Both the position numbers and the translations under genes were made by a program. The notes beneath the pieces were generated by a model. It was not told the DNA's origin. It was given only the letters and a program-made list of their open reading frames with translations, and made no database searches. From positions 1-38,504 of the forward strand of contig DAQK01000024.1 of NCBI GenBank assembly GCA_002502855.1: DNA of 38,504 bases, written 5' to 3'. Below are positions 8,354 to 18,372 of the stretch, one piece after another. This stretch comes from Methanobacterium sp. UBA279. Its GTDB lineage: Archaea; Methanobacteriota; Methanobacteria; Methanobacteriales; Methanobacteriaceae. Numbering within the stretch: position 1 is the first letter of the stretch; each line of letters opens with the position of its first letter.

Positions 8354-8390
8354 ATATTTTACTTTTTTTAACGAACTTTTCTTTTTAAAT
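8354..8390 (+). terminator. T-rich tract after the broken symporter
   Basis: Two oligo-T runs (ACTTTTTTTAAC and CTTTTCTTTTTAAA) lie within about 30 bases after the last symporter codons. Archaeal transcription commonly ends at such T tracts without a hairpin. Confidence 0.35.
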
Positions 8391-8507
8391 CATCCGGTAA
8401 ACTGTAATTTCAATTTCCAGGGGACAACTTTAAGAAATGATATAAGTAGTAGTAAAACCAAATATAATGTCTATACTAATCAGTCCTACTATATAGTGGT
8501 GATAAAT

Positions 8508-8750
8508 TTGAGAATAAGGGAAGAAATCATTGGAAAAGAGGTTCTAAACGGACAAGCCGAAGTTCTTGGCCGGGTAAAAGATGTAGAGGCAAATGAGGAG
8601 ACCAATGAAATTGAGGCATTAATTTTAAGTAAAGGGGGTATCTCAGAGAGCCTGGGACTTTCCAGTAACGAAGTCATCGTATCAATTGAACAGGTAAAGC
8701 AGATTGGAGACAAAATACTCCTGGAAGATAAAATAGAATATAGTTTTTGA
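8508..8750 (+). CDS. PRC-barrel domain protein
   Basis: About 80 residues. LRIREEIIGKEVLNGQAEVLGRVKDVE and the later hydrophobic strand pattern match the archaeal single PRC-barrel proteins, small beta-barrel proteins thought to bind RNA or protein partners. I chose TTG 8508 because GGTGAT (8499-8504) sits just upstream, and the resulting N-terminus fits the family (xRIxEEIIGKEVL). The GTG at 8496 would add four residues and lies inside that ribosome site. It stands upstream of pyrE with an 80-base gap. Precise function unknown; a role in ribosome or RNA processing has been suggested for the family. Confidence 0.75.
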   Translation: MRIREEIIGKEVLNGQAEVLGRVKDVEANEETNEIEALILSKGGISESLGLSSNEVIVSIEQVKQIGDKILLEDKIEYSF

Positions 8751-8796
8751 TCTAATTCAGTAAAACAATTAATTTAACATTTAAAATTAGCAATCA

Positions 8797-8844
8797 AATG
8801 AACAACTCATCATAAGGACTAACTATCGAATGAACAACTCATCA
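8797..8844 (+). repeat. 16-bp duplication of the pyrE start (mini-ORF leader)
   Basis: AATGAACAACTCATCA occurs at 8797-8812 and 8829-8844, 32 bases apart. The upstream copy reads MNNSS then stop, the same five residues that begin PyrE. Confidence 0.85.
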
Positions 8845-9360
8845 AAGAATAAACTGATCCAGCTTCTAAAGGAGAATAAGGTAATAAAATTCGGTAAATT
8901 CACCCTTTCCTCCGGCCGGGAAAGTGATTACTACGTGGATATGAAACGGGCAGTTACCAATCCTCTAATCCTATGTCAGGTCGCGGAGATAATTTCAGAA
9001 AGGCTGGATAGAGATAGTGTGGATAAAGTTGCCGGGCCGGCCTTAGGCGCCATACCCATAATAACCGCGGTTTCACTGGGAACTGGAATACCCATGCTCA
9101 TGATAAGATCGGCCAAAAAGGACTACGGCACATCGAACCTTATAGAAGGCGATCTGAGTCCCGGGGACCAGGTGGTGGTCTTGGAAGACGTTACAACCAC
9201 GGGCCACTCACTCATAGATGCCGTAAAGGCCATAGAAGAAAAAGGGGGGAAAGTCCAGAAGGCCTTCGTGATAGTCGACCGGGATGAAGGGGCAGTGAAG
9301 AATATAAGAGATGAAGGGATCGATTTTGAACCCCTGGTAACGGTTGATGAGTTACGGTAA
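8830..9360 (+). CDS. pyrE: Orotate phosphoribosyltransferase
   Basis: 176 residues. It joins orotate to PRPP to form OMP in de novo pyrimidine synthesis, in the cytosol. The PRPP-binding loop is VVVLEDVTTTGHSLIDAV. FTLSSGRESDYYVDMKRAVTNP near the N-terminus is the typical substrate and catalytic-loop start, and AGPALGAIPI follows. Length is normal for archaeal PyrE. The start is ATG 8830; the sequence just upstream is a duplicate of the first codons. It runs convergent to moaB across a T-rich gap. No other pyrimidine gene is in the window. Confidence 0.93.
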   Translation: MNNSSKNKLIQLLKENKVIKFGKFTLSSGRESDYYVDMKRAVTNPLILCQVAEIISERLDRDSVDKVAGPALGAIPIITAVSLGTGIPMLMIRSAKKDYGTSNLIEGDLSPGDQVVVLEDVTTTGHSLIDAVKAIEEKGGKVQKAFVIVDRDEGAVKNIRDEGIDFEPLVTVDELR

Positions 9361-9417
9361 TGGATCCCAGTTAAATTCCTTTTTTTTATGAAGATTTTTA
9401 TTCTGTTGTAAGATTTT
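9361..9417. terminator. T-rich intergenic gap between convergent pyrE and moaB
   Basis: The 57-base gap holds CCTTTTTTTATG and GATTTTTTAATC, which could end transcripts from the pyrE side. No clear hairpin is visible. Confidence 0.4.
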
Positions 9418-9960
9418 TTAATCTCGTAGATGTTTTACCAGATGTCCCAGTTCTGGTAAAATAATTTTAAGACCTAATTTCGCGGCATTGGGGGATCCAG
9501 GCATGGAAATAATTAAAGTCTTTTTATAAACCCCGGCAGTGGCCCTGGTGAGTAAGGCACCGGTGCCCAGTTCCTGATAGGTTTCATATCTGAATATCTC
9601 CCCGAACCCATCCAGTTCCTTATCAAATATCTTTTTAAGGGTTTCAATGGTTATATCTCTTTCTCCTATACCAGTCCCGCCGGTGGTGATGATGACGTCT
9701 GCTTTTTTACCGGTTAAATCCTCCACTTCCCCAGTTAGATTCTCCACTTCCTCAAGCAAGAGATCTGCATCATCCGGTATTATGCTGTAGTTGACTACCT
9801 CATGATCCTGGAGGGAATCTATTATAAGTCTACCAGAGATATCCTTTTCTTCATCTTCAAGATATCTTGAATCGCTCAAGGTGATAACTCCCACTTTAAC
9901 CTTTATGGGGGATTTCCGTCTATGTTCTTCCATACTTTTACTTTTCATATGATGCACCAT
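9418..9960 (-). CDS. moaB: Molybdenum cofactor biosynthesis protein MoaB/MogA family
   Basis: 180 residues, a single MoCF-binding domain. It binds and adenylylates molybdopterin on the way to the Mo/W cofactor, which methanogens need for formylmethanofuran and formate dehydrogenases. Diagnostic motifs are GVITLSDSRY, VIITTGGTGIGERDITIE and IISMPGSPNAAKLGLK. ATG 9960 gives an N-terminal basic extension. ATG 9948 (MKSKSMEEHRRK) is as likely, with GGTG just upstream. MoaB and MogA cannot be told apart by eye; archaeal single copies are usually called MoaB. It stands alone on the minus strand. Confidence 0.9.
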   Translation of the reverse strand: MVHHMKSKSMEEHRRKSPIKVKVGVITLSDSRYLEDEEKDISGRLIIDSLQDHEVVNYSIIPDDADLLLEEVENLTGEVEDLTGKKADVIITTGGTGIGERDITIETLKKIFDKELDGFGEIFRYETYQELGTGALLTRATAGVYKKTLIISMPGSPNAAKLGLKIILPELGHLVKHLRD

Positions 9961-10088
9961 TAGAAAGATTTGGGGATTAATTTTATTTTATTCACACTTA
10001 AAATAAATAGATGGAATGAATTTTAGAATTTAATCGAATTTTCAGGAAAATAAAAAGAGCTATTGGGAGTTATTTAAATAAATGGATA

Positions 10089-10171
10089 CGAGGGAGGGCA
10101 TCAGGTCCAAATCGGAGGCGGTATATTCCGTTGTGAAAGAATTAAAAGGAGTCTTAAGATGCTCTCCCTCG
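10089..10171 (+). ncRNA. Candidate structured RNA with a 14-bp closing stem
   Basis: The arms CGAGGGAGGGCATC (10089-10102) and GATGCTCTCCCTCG (10158-10171) pair over 14 positions with one G-U, enclosing a purine-rich 55-base interior. The 3' arm is followed by AATATATTTTTATA, which could stop transcription. A/T-rich promoter-like sequence (TTATTTAAATAAAT) lies just upstream. The 450-base gap between divergent moaB and nob1 has no ORF, and this element is much richer in GC than its surroundings. I cannot assign a family. The strand is inferred from the T-rich 3' side. Confidence 0.5.
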
Positions 10172-10260
10172 AATATATTTTTATACTTTAACACATAAAA
10201 ACCTTTTGTGGTATTAGGGTTTAAAATACCAAAAACCAGTTAATGCCATTATAATCTAAA

Positions 10261-10380
10261 AATAAGGAGTTATCAATTAGATATGACAAATTTATCCTTT
10301 AATATTTACTTTATACTTAATATAAGAAGTTATTAATTAGATATAACTGAGTAATCCTTTAAAATTTACTTTAAATAGAA
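10261..10380 (+). promoter_or_regulatory. 60-bp imperfect tandem duplication, putative nob1 control region
   Basis: 10261-10320 and 10321-10380 align base for base with exactly 60-bp period and roughly three-quarters identity. Both copies have A-AAGxAGTTATxAATTAGATAT and ATCCTTTAAxATTTACTTTA. The second ends 28 bases before the nob1 ATG. Each copy ends in a TATA-like ACTTTA(A/T)A stretch, so a promoter with its upstream element may have been duplicated. Confidence 0.55.
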
Positions 10381-10408
10381 AATAACACGCATAACAAGGT
10401 TTATATTT

Positions 10409-10924
10409 ATGTCAAAAAAAGTCTTTGTTCTGGATGCCTCCGGGATAATCGGCGGATTTCTCTCTGGAAAATATTCAAATTACACCACCAGCCAGGTGGT
10501 AACGGAAATAAAAGACATAAAATCTGAGCTTTCCCTCCAGGATGCCCTGGAAAATAAACAGATAACCATAAAAGAACCCTCAACCAGAGATATAGAGGAA
10601 GTAGAAAAGGTCATAACCAGATCAGGGGACTTACTAAGGCTTTCAGATGTAGATAAAGGGGTTATAGCCCTGGCAGTGAAACTTAAAAGGGATGACCTGT
10701 CTCCCACCGTGGTCACCGATGACTACTCCATCCAAAATGTACTTAAAATCATGGGGATATCCTTCAGGAGCGTACTTACCAGGGGAATCGAAGATGTGGT
10801 GGGATGGATAAAATTCTGTAAAGGATGTAAAAAAACATATCCCGCCAATTACACAGGGACTGAATGTGAAATATGCGGTTCCCCCATCTCCAGAAAACGC
10901 ACCAAGAGGATAAACTGTGAATAA
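10409..10924 (+). CDS. nob1: Archaeal Nob1-type endonuclease (PIN domain plus zinc ribbon)
   Basis: 171 residues. The PIN nuclease domain begins VFVLDASGIIGG (first metal-binding Asp), with acidic residues later in LSDVDKGVIALAVKLK and VVTDDYSIQNV. A zinc ribbon with two CxxC pairs, CKGCKKTY and CEICGSPI, forms the C-terminus, followed by a basic tail. Nob1 cuts the 3' end of pre-16S rRNA (site D) to mature the small ribosomal subunit. Length and order match archaeal Nob1. AAGGT lies just upstream of the ATG. DUF2117 follows after 37 bases on the same strand, probably co-transcribed. Confidence 0.88.
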   Translation: MSKKVFVLDASGIIGGFLSGKYSNYTTSQVVTEIKDIKSELSLQDALENKQITIKEPSTRDIEEVEKVITRSGDLLRLSDVDKGVIALAVKLKRDDLSPTVVTDDYSIQNVLKIMGISFRSVLTRGIEDVVGWIKFCKGCKKTYPANYTGTECEICGSPISRKRTKRINCE

Positions 10925-10961
10925 AATAGAGATAGAGAGTGAATAATAGAGGGATAAACAG

Positions 10962-12134
10962 ATGAATATAGGAATCGTGGTCCATGGCCCGGGAATAGTT
11001 GATACCGGATATGCCTGGAAGATAATAGAAATCCTGGGTGAATTTGGTGAGGTAAATGCCAGATTAGGGGGTACCATGGGCAGAACCGCAGTGATAGATG
11101 CTGGTTTAGAAGGTGTTATAGATATAAAGCGTAAACTCCTTCCCAGCGAGTCCATCAGGGCCTTCACCAGAGAGGGTATGGATGTAATCTTCCTCTTAAA
11201 CTATGGTAAATCCAGCCAGACAGGCCACGCATTCGGATATAAAGTCCAGAAAAAGTCCGATAACCCACCCCTTATCCAGATCGAAAGACCCGGTGAAGTC
11301 GATGGAACCGTAATATCCTGGAGAACGGATATGGACGAATTTGCCCGGGAAATAGCCCGAAAACTCAAGTTGAAACTCCTCGACGGATCCGAGGTAACCG
11401 CAGAGATAGAGGCCAGAACCGGATGCCTGGAGGAAGACCGTAAAATATACCGTAAGATAGCAGGTGTCTCACCTGGCGAGAACATATTCGTAAATGGTAT
11501 GGTAGTGGGAAGATCCACATCGAGTGATGTCACCTTAGTGGCGGAAAACGGGAAAATAACCCGGATTGAAGGTGGTATATTAAAGGAGCACGGTATCAGG
11601 AAACTGGGGGTTATAGATCTGGAGAAGGGCATAGTAAAAACAGGCCTGCTCAGGAGATCTGTGGTGGAGCCCCGGGTCATAGATGGTTCACGTTTAAACC
11701 TTGATGAGGCAAGTAATCCTTCTGGAACAAAAAACACTCCAGAACCAGATGTTGATATGGTAAAATCTGTCTGTAAAGTGGCCTACCTGGATCATGCCGC
11801 TGAAGACATCTACCGGTTAAAGGACACTGATCTGGTGGTGACGGTTGGTGATGACACCACACTAGTGGCTGCAGATATATTGTTCAGATTTAACGTCCCT
11901 ATTTTCGGGATAACCGATGGAGATCTGGATAAAGTGGTTGAGAAGGGATTTAAAGCACAGGGATCTGTCATAGTTGAGTTAGAAAGTGGATGGGACGATC
12001 TAGTCGGTGAAAAAATCTTCAGGGAATGTTTCAGGGGTAAAGAGACCATAGAAATTGATAATATAGAAAATTTTAAAAATGATTTAATACAGATTATAAA
12101 ACAAGTGAGTAAATCCTGTAAAATAAAAGAATAA
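10962..12134 (+). CDS. DUF2117 family protein
   Basis: 390 residues. MNIGIVVHGPGIVDTGYAWKII is the hallmark N-terminus of this methanogen family of unknown function. It continues with a glycine-rich GGTMGRTAVIDAGLEG segment. A C-terminal half has VVTVGDDTTLVAADIL and FGITDGDLDK, suggesting a nucleotide- or metal-binding alpha/beta fold. No catalytic role is established. It is soluble with no membrane helix. It lies between nob1 and mmp2, and its restriction to methanogens fits the methanogenesis-marker surroundings. Confidence 0.75.
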   Translation: MNIGIVVHGPGIVDTGYAWKIIEILGEFGEVNARLGGTMGRTAVIDAGLEGVIDIKRKLLPSESIRAFTREGMDVIFLLNYGKSSQTGHAFGYKVQKKSDNPPLIQIERPGEVDGTVISWRTDMDEFAREIARKLKLKLLDGSEVTAEIEARTGCLEEDRKIYRKIAGVSPGENIFVNGMVVGRSTSSDVTLVAENGKITRIEGGILKEHGIRKLGVIDLEKGIVKTGLLRRSVVEPRVIDGSRLNLDEASNPSGTKNTPEPDVDMVKSVCKVAYLDHAAEDIYRLKDTDLVVTVGDDTTLVAADILFRFNVPIFGITDGDLDKVVEKGFKAQGSVIVELESGWDDLVGEKIFRECFRGKETIEIDNIENFKNDLIQIIKQVSKSCKIKE

Positions 12135-12250
12135 CCAATTTATTATGGGAAAAGTATCCATAAATTATCGAGAAGTTAACCTATTCGAAAAAAAAAATTA
12201 ACCAACTAAAGGAAACCTATTTTTTTAAACAAATTATCTGAGGAATACCA

Positions 12251-13234
<984 letters not shown>

Positions 13235-13310
13235 AAGAAGATTTACAGATGGAAAACTGATTTAAAATCTGGAGATAAATAATTACAATCCTAGAAAAAT
13301 ATATTCAAAA

Positions 13311-13350
13311 ATATCACCTTAAAATAAGTTATATCACATCAAAATAGGTT
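13311..13350 (+). promoter_or_regulatory. 20-bp tandem direct repeat upstream of the mmp3 operon
   Basis: ATATCACCTTAAAATAAGTT (13311-13330) is followed directly by ATATCACATCAAAATAGGTT (13331-13350), 17 of 20 identical. The exact 20-bp spacing is close to two helical turns, as for side-by-side operator sites. It lies 47 bases before the mmp3 ATG, where an archaeal promoter is expected. Confidence 0.5.
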
Positions 13351-13396
13351 AAAAAATTAATTAAATGATTTGAATAGACAATAAGAGGTTTTTTCC

Positions 13397-14947
13397 ATGC
13401 AAGTAAAGATTAACGGGGAGAAAATAGACCTTCCTGAGGGTTCAACCATAAGAGATGCCGTAGAGGCTTCCGGTGCGCCGTATCTGGAAGGATGTGTTTT
13501 AGGATTGATCAAGGGAACCGAAGAAGTGGAACAGTACGTGAACAAGTACAAACTTAAAACAACCAAGGGCAGCATAATAATCGAACTATTACCTGACGCC
13601 CCTGAAGAGCTTAAAAACACCTGGAAAAAGAGGTACCGGGATTTTGAAGACCTGCGCATCAGATGGACCACCACCAATGATGTGGCCATCGGCCCCATAA
13701 AAACAGATCTGGAGCCGACACATGATGAACATGAATACGAGCGTTGGGATGTGGTGCTGAGTCTATCTGGATTTACTGCAGACGCCACCCACATAATCCT
13801 GATGAAAGATAAAACCCAGGCAGTATATGGGGTGCCGGAAACCACCGGTGGAAGTAACGGTGTATTCGCCCAGGTGATCGGTGGTAAGAGAACGGTGATG
13901 AAACTGGATGACCAGGATGAGATTACGAAGGTTAAACCAGTCCTGGAGAGAAAAAGCGTGGTTAAAAGCGCGGCCATAACCGATCTGGATACTGAAGTAT
14001 TCCCAGGAAATGAGATCTTCACCTACGTCAAAGTAAGTTTATCAGGGAAATCACCCAACTCTGCCGAACACTTCTTTGCATTGTCCGAAGACGATAGAAT
14101 GCACATCGACTACGAATCGGATTCATTCGTCGGCTTCTACGGGTTACAGGGACTGGAAAGTCCACCGGAATATGTTGGTCAGAGGAAGAGGGGAACCATC
14201 ACTATTAGAAATACTGGTAAAGGAACCGGAAGGGTTTACATATACCGGGAGGACCGGGTCTCCACACCATCCCATTCAGTGGTTGGTCACGTGGATAGCG
14301 GGATACAGCTACTGGATATTGCCAGGGAAGGAGATGAGATAACCTTCAAAACCAGTCCACAGAGGATAATGACCCTATCTTTAACCCAGAAGGAAGCCCA
14401 GGAATTACTGGATGAAAACGGGATAAAACAGGTTAGAGATGGACTCACCGATGACGATGCCGTGGTGGTGGTCCAGGAACCCCGCTACACCATGGATATA
14501 ATCGGCGGGAAACAGGTTAAAACATTCGGTATAAAAGAAGAAAATCTAATCTACCTTGATATTTATAATGAAGCAGCACCCCGTTCTTCCTGGTACTTTA
14601 GAAAGATCACCGGACTTTTAGATATGCCGGTGGGTTCTTTAAATGTTCAATTCGCCTATCCTGGCACTAAAATCATGATGTTCCGGGGAAGTTCCCGGGA
14701 CAGTAAGGGACTGGTACCAGAAAACACACCAGAAGGAAAGGTTGGCAAGGGTGAGATAGGCTTAACCAACATGTCAAAGAGGAATGTGGGTATATTAGGG
14801 GTTCGATTTGAGGACAACGTGGAATTCGGTCCGACAGGAGAACCCTTCAAATCAACCAACATCCTAGGTAAGGTAGTAAAAGGTCTAGAAAACCTGGAAA
14901 AATTCAAGGAGGGAGAAACAGTCTATGTCACCACCAAAAAAACCTGA
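13397..14947 (+). CDS. mmp3: Methanogenesis marker protein 3 (UPF0288), MCR activation complex component
   Basis: 516 residues. An N-terminal beta-grasp-like segment (MQVKINGEKIDLPEGSTIRDAV) is followed by the long UPF0288 body. The C-terminal part has a cyclophilin-like pattern (LGVRFEDNVEFGPTGEPF). In methanogens Mmp3 co-purifies with the ATP-dependent complex that reductively activates the Ni-F430 enzyme methyl-CoM reductase. AAGAGGT sits before the ATG. It is the first gene of the operon; its last 23 bases overlap mmp6. A tandem 20-bp repeat lies in its promoter region. Confidence 0.9.
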   Translation: MQVKINGEKIDLPEGSTIRDAVEASGAPYLEGCVLGLIKGTEEVEQYVNKYKLKTTKGSIIIELLPDAPEELKNTWKKRYRDFEDLRIRWTTTNDVAIGPIKTDLEPTHDEHEYERWDVVLSLSGFTADATHIILMKDKTQAVYGVPETTGGSNGVFAQVIGGKRTVMKLDDQDEITKVKPVLERKSVVKSAAITDLDTEVFPGNEIFTYVKVSLSGKSPNSAEHFFALSEDDRMHIDYESDSFVGFYGLQGLESPPEYVGQRKRGTITIRNTGKGTGRVYIYREDRVSTPSHSVVGHVDSGIQLLDIAREGDEITFKTSPQRIMTLSLTQKEAQELLDENGIKQVRDGLTDDDAVVVVQEPRYTMDIIGGKQVKTFGIKEENLIYLDIYNEAAPRSSWYFRKITGLLDMPVGSLNVQFAYPGTKIMMFRGSSRDSKGLVPENTPEGKVGKGEIGLTNMSKRNVGILGVRFEDNVEFGPTGEPFKSTNILGKVVKGLENLEKFKEGETVYVTTKKT

Positions 14948-15494
14948 ATCATTACCAAAAAACCCTGATTCTGGAAAAGAGTATACTCCTAAAGCAGGCC
15001 ATGATAAATCCCCTGAAACAGGCAAAGATAACTCCAACATCGCAGAAACCGGTTGCCTGCTCCATCAAAGCGAACCGGCAGAAGAAGACGGTAAAATAAC
15101 CAAGATGATAATTCTAGGTCCCTCAGCCAAGATTAGCAACACTGAACTGGTGAGAAATCTCCATATGATGGAATTTCCACTCACCATTAAAACCACTTGT
15201 TACGGTGCTGCCATAAGCGGTGAGAAGGAAGACGTTGACGAGGTAATAAAACGAATAAGAAAACTCGATCCCTACAACATATTCATCAAAGACCGGGGAT
15301 TTCCACTAGGAGACCCCCGCAGATGCCGTGCTAAAAGGGGAGGCGCCAGAGAAGGATTCCACCAGCTGGAGAAGGAATTCGAACTCCTGGACGATGTAAG
15401 TAAAGCCCTTAAAAACCCCCGCAAGGTCAAGGTGAAAAAGGTGGAAAAGATCTCACCAGAGGAATTTAAGAAGATAGCTCGCGAGTGCAAATAA
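14925..15494 (+). CDS. mmp6: Methanogenesis marker protein 6
   Basis: 189 residues. After a polar, proline-rich N-terminal extension of about 55 residues, the conserved domain starts at KMIILGPSAKISNTELVRNLHMM. It contains the signature FPLGDPRRCRAKRGGAREGF near residues 125-145, then helical EKEFELLDDVSKAL. The start ATG lies inside the end of mmp3 in another frame (23-base overlap), which implies translational coupling. The family is confined to methanogens and related archaea with methyl-CoM reductase; its function is unknown. The extension is low-complexity and probably disordered; a later start is possible. Confidence 0.85.
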   Translation: MSPPKKPESLPKNPDSGKEYTPKAGHDKSPETGKDNSNIAETGCLLHQSEPAEEDGKITKMIILGPSAKISNTELVRNLHMMEFPLTIKTTCYGAAISGEKEDVDEVIKRIRKLDPYNIFIKDRGFPLGDPRRCRAKRGGAREGFHQLEKEFELLDDVSKALKNPRKVKVKKVEKISPEEFKKIARECK

Positions 15495-15559
15495 ATGTGT
15501 GAGATTAAATTATCCTTATAAAAAAAATCATATAGAACCATAAAAAGAGGAGTGTTATT

Positions 15560-15940
15560 ATGAAGTTAACTGCTTCTTCAACAGGAGAAGAAATAGAACC
15601 ACTGGCCCTGGCCATACACCGGCTGGTAAATGAACTGCCCCTTACCATGCGTACCAAAAATTCCAAAGGCCTTCGATTAGAATATGGTGAAGTGGTGGAG
15701 TACGATTACACCGGACCAGTCCTGGAGAAGGTAATAGAAAAAGGTGAGAAGATCAGTGAAATACCCGAAACCGGGCCATACAAAGGAACACCTGTACAGG
15801 TGGTCCCACTTATTGAGGAAAATGAAGTAGTTGCCGCCATAGGGGTGGTGGATATTACCCAGGGAATTTACAGTGATCTAAAGGAGATAACCAAAAGACC
15901 GCAGGAAGTGGATGAAGATAAAAGGGGGGACATAACTTGA
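15560..15940 (+). CDS. DUF2111 family protein
   Basis: 126 residues. MKLTASSTGEEIEPLALAIH, NELPLTMRTKNSKGLRLE and VVAAIGVVDITQGIYSDL match the small methanogen family DUF2111, resembling a sensory (PAS/GAF-like) alpha/beta fold without a known ligand. AGAGG precedes the ATG. The end overlaps mmp5 by four bases (TTGA), so the two are translationally coupled. Its constant place among the marker genes suggests a role with methyl-CoM reductase or its cofactors. Confidence 0.75.
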   Translation: MKLTASSTGEEIEPLALAIHRLVNELPLTMRTKNSKGLRLEYGEVVEYDYTGPVLEKVIEKGEKISEIPETGPYKGTPVQVVPLIEENEVVAAIGVVDITQGIYSDLKEITKRPQEVDEDKRGDIT

Positions 15941-16375
15941 AAATAGCTATATTCCCACCAAACTCCATGATACTCGCTGATCTGGTGGAGCGCCGGGGTC
16001 ATGAGCCACTGGTCATGCAGAGGCAGATAAGGAAAAAAGTAACTTCCGCGGAGATAGATTCACCACCACTCAACATCACCACGAAAGAACCCATTGAGGG
16101 TTTAAAATATGCTGCTATAGAAGTACCCTCTGGTGTGAGGGGTCGGATGGCACTATTCGGTCCACTCATCGAAGAGGCCGATGCCGCTATCATCATGGAA
16201 GACGCACCCTTCGGTTTTGGCTGTGTGGGATGTGCCAGAACCAATGAACTGTGCATGTTCAACATCAGGAAGAGGAACATACCAGTCCTGGAGGTCACCT
16301 ACCCCACCAGCAGTGAAGAAACCATGGAACTGGTCAACAAGATAAACGAATTTCTAGACGGCCTGGAGGATAAAA

Positions 16376-16383
<8 letters not shown>
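15937..16383 (+). CDS. mmp5: Methanogenesis marker protein 5
   Basis: 148 residues starting with TTG 15937, which overlaps the DUF2111 stop as TTGA; a GGGGGG run lies just upstream as ribosome site. The family signature includes MKIAIFPPNSMILADLVERRGHEP (start read as Met), EVPSGVRGRMALFGPLIEEADAAII and the Cys-bearing FGFGCVGCARTNELCMFNIRKR. The cysteines (CVGCARTNELC) could bind metal or an Fe-S cluster. The reaction is unknown. It overlaps mmp15 by eight bases. Confidence 0.88.
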
Positions 16384-17611
<1,228 letters not shown>

Positions 17612-17644
17612 TAAATAAACATAATCAATGAAAATGGGATAAAA

Positions 17645-18220
17645 ATGAAGGTAGAATGCTACGATGAAACTGGGGCGGAAGTCTACGACATGGTGGTAAG
17701 GCAGATACTCCAGGATCTACAGATTACCAGGGCAGTGAAGGATTTAAGGGTCTACGTAGATCCCAGAGAACCAGTGTTCATCATAGTGATAAGCTACGAG
17801 AAAACAGCCCCGCCAGTGAGGTTACTGGACTTCGCGGAGTATGAAAAAAACAGGGAAGCAAACGAGGTTTTTTTAAAGATCAAGGATGAAACCTACCTTC
17901 CAGAACTATTAGCTGCATTATGGAAGACTGAAGGAAGGAATAAGGTGCATCAATCCAGTAGATACGAGGTTATAGTGGATGATCCCCGTACCGATATTAA
18001 AAATATGGTGGTGTACAACCCCGAAGAGGACCTACGGAAGAAAATATACGATGCCCTGTTTAGAATAATTCCTGAGGGTTTGCGGGTGGTGGATCACTAC
18101 TCAGAAGGTAATTATATAGCTCTTACAGCTTCTGATGAGACTATAAAGGATGAATGGCTCCAGAAAACCCAGGAAATCATAAAGGATATGAAGGCATCGG
18201 AGAATATATACAAACTCTAA
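17645..18220 (+). CDS. mmp17: Methanogenesis marker protein 17, MCR activation complex component
   Basis: 191 residues. MKVECYDETGAEVYDMVVRQILQDL and the internal VIVDDPRTDIKNMVVYNP are typical of marker protein 17. No membrane helix and no cysteine cluster are visible. The family has been found in the purified methyl-CoM reductase activation complex along with Mmp3, Mmp7 and McrC. It is the last gene of the mmp3 operon; A/T-rich sequence separates it from nifB by about 150 bases. Confidence 0.87.
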   Translation: MKVECYDETGAEVYDMVVRQILQDLQITRAVKDLRVYVDPREPVFIIVISYEKTAPPVRLLDFAEYEKNREANEVFLKIKDETYLPELLAALWKTEGRNKVHQSSRYEVIVDDPRTDIKNMVVYNPEEDLRKKIYDALFRIIPEGLRVVDHYSEGNYIALTASDETIKDEWLQKTQEIIKDMKASENIYKL

Positions 18221-18372
18221 AACAAAAAAGTATTATTACTCCCGAACTAATATATTTTTGTCACTGTTAAAACAAATCAGGCTTACTCTTAAAAACAAAA
18301 TCAAGTACAATCAAGTAACATTCATCTACATTATTTAACGTATGAATAAGCTGAGGATGGAGGAAAAAGATA

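Noticed and set aside
10643..11167. 174-residue minus-strand ORF across nob1 and DUF2117
   Set aside because: Overlaps two conserved genes on the other strand and resembles no family.
13357..14022. 221-residue minus-strand ORF inside mmp3
   Set aside because: It is antisense to the strongly conserved mmp3 frame, and its Ser/Thr/Leu-rich composition is typical of shadow frames.
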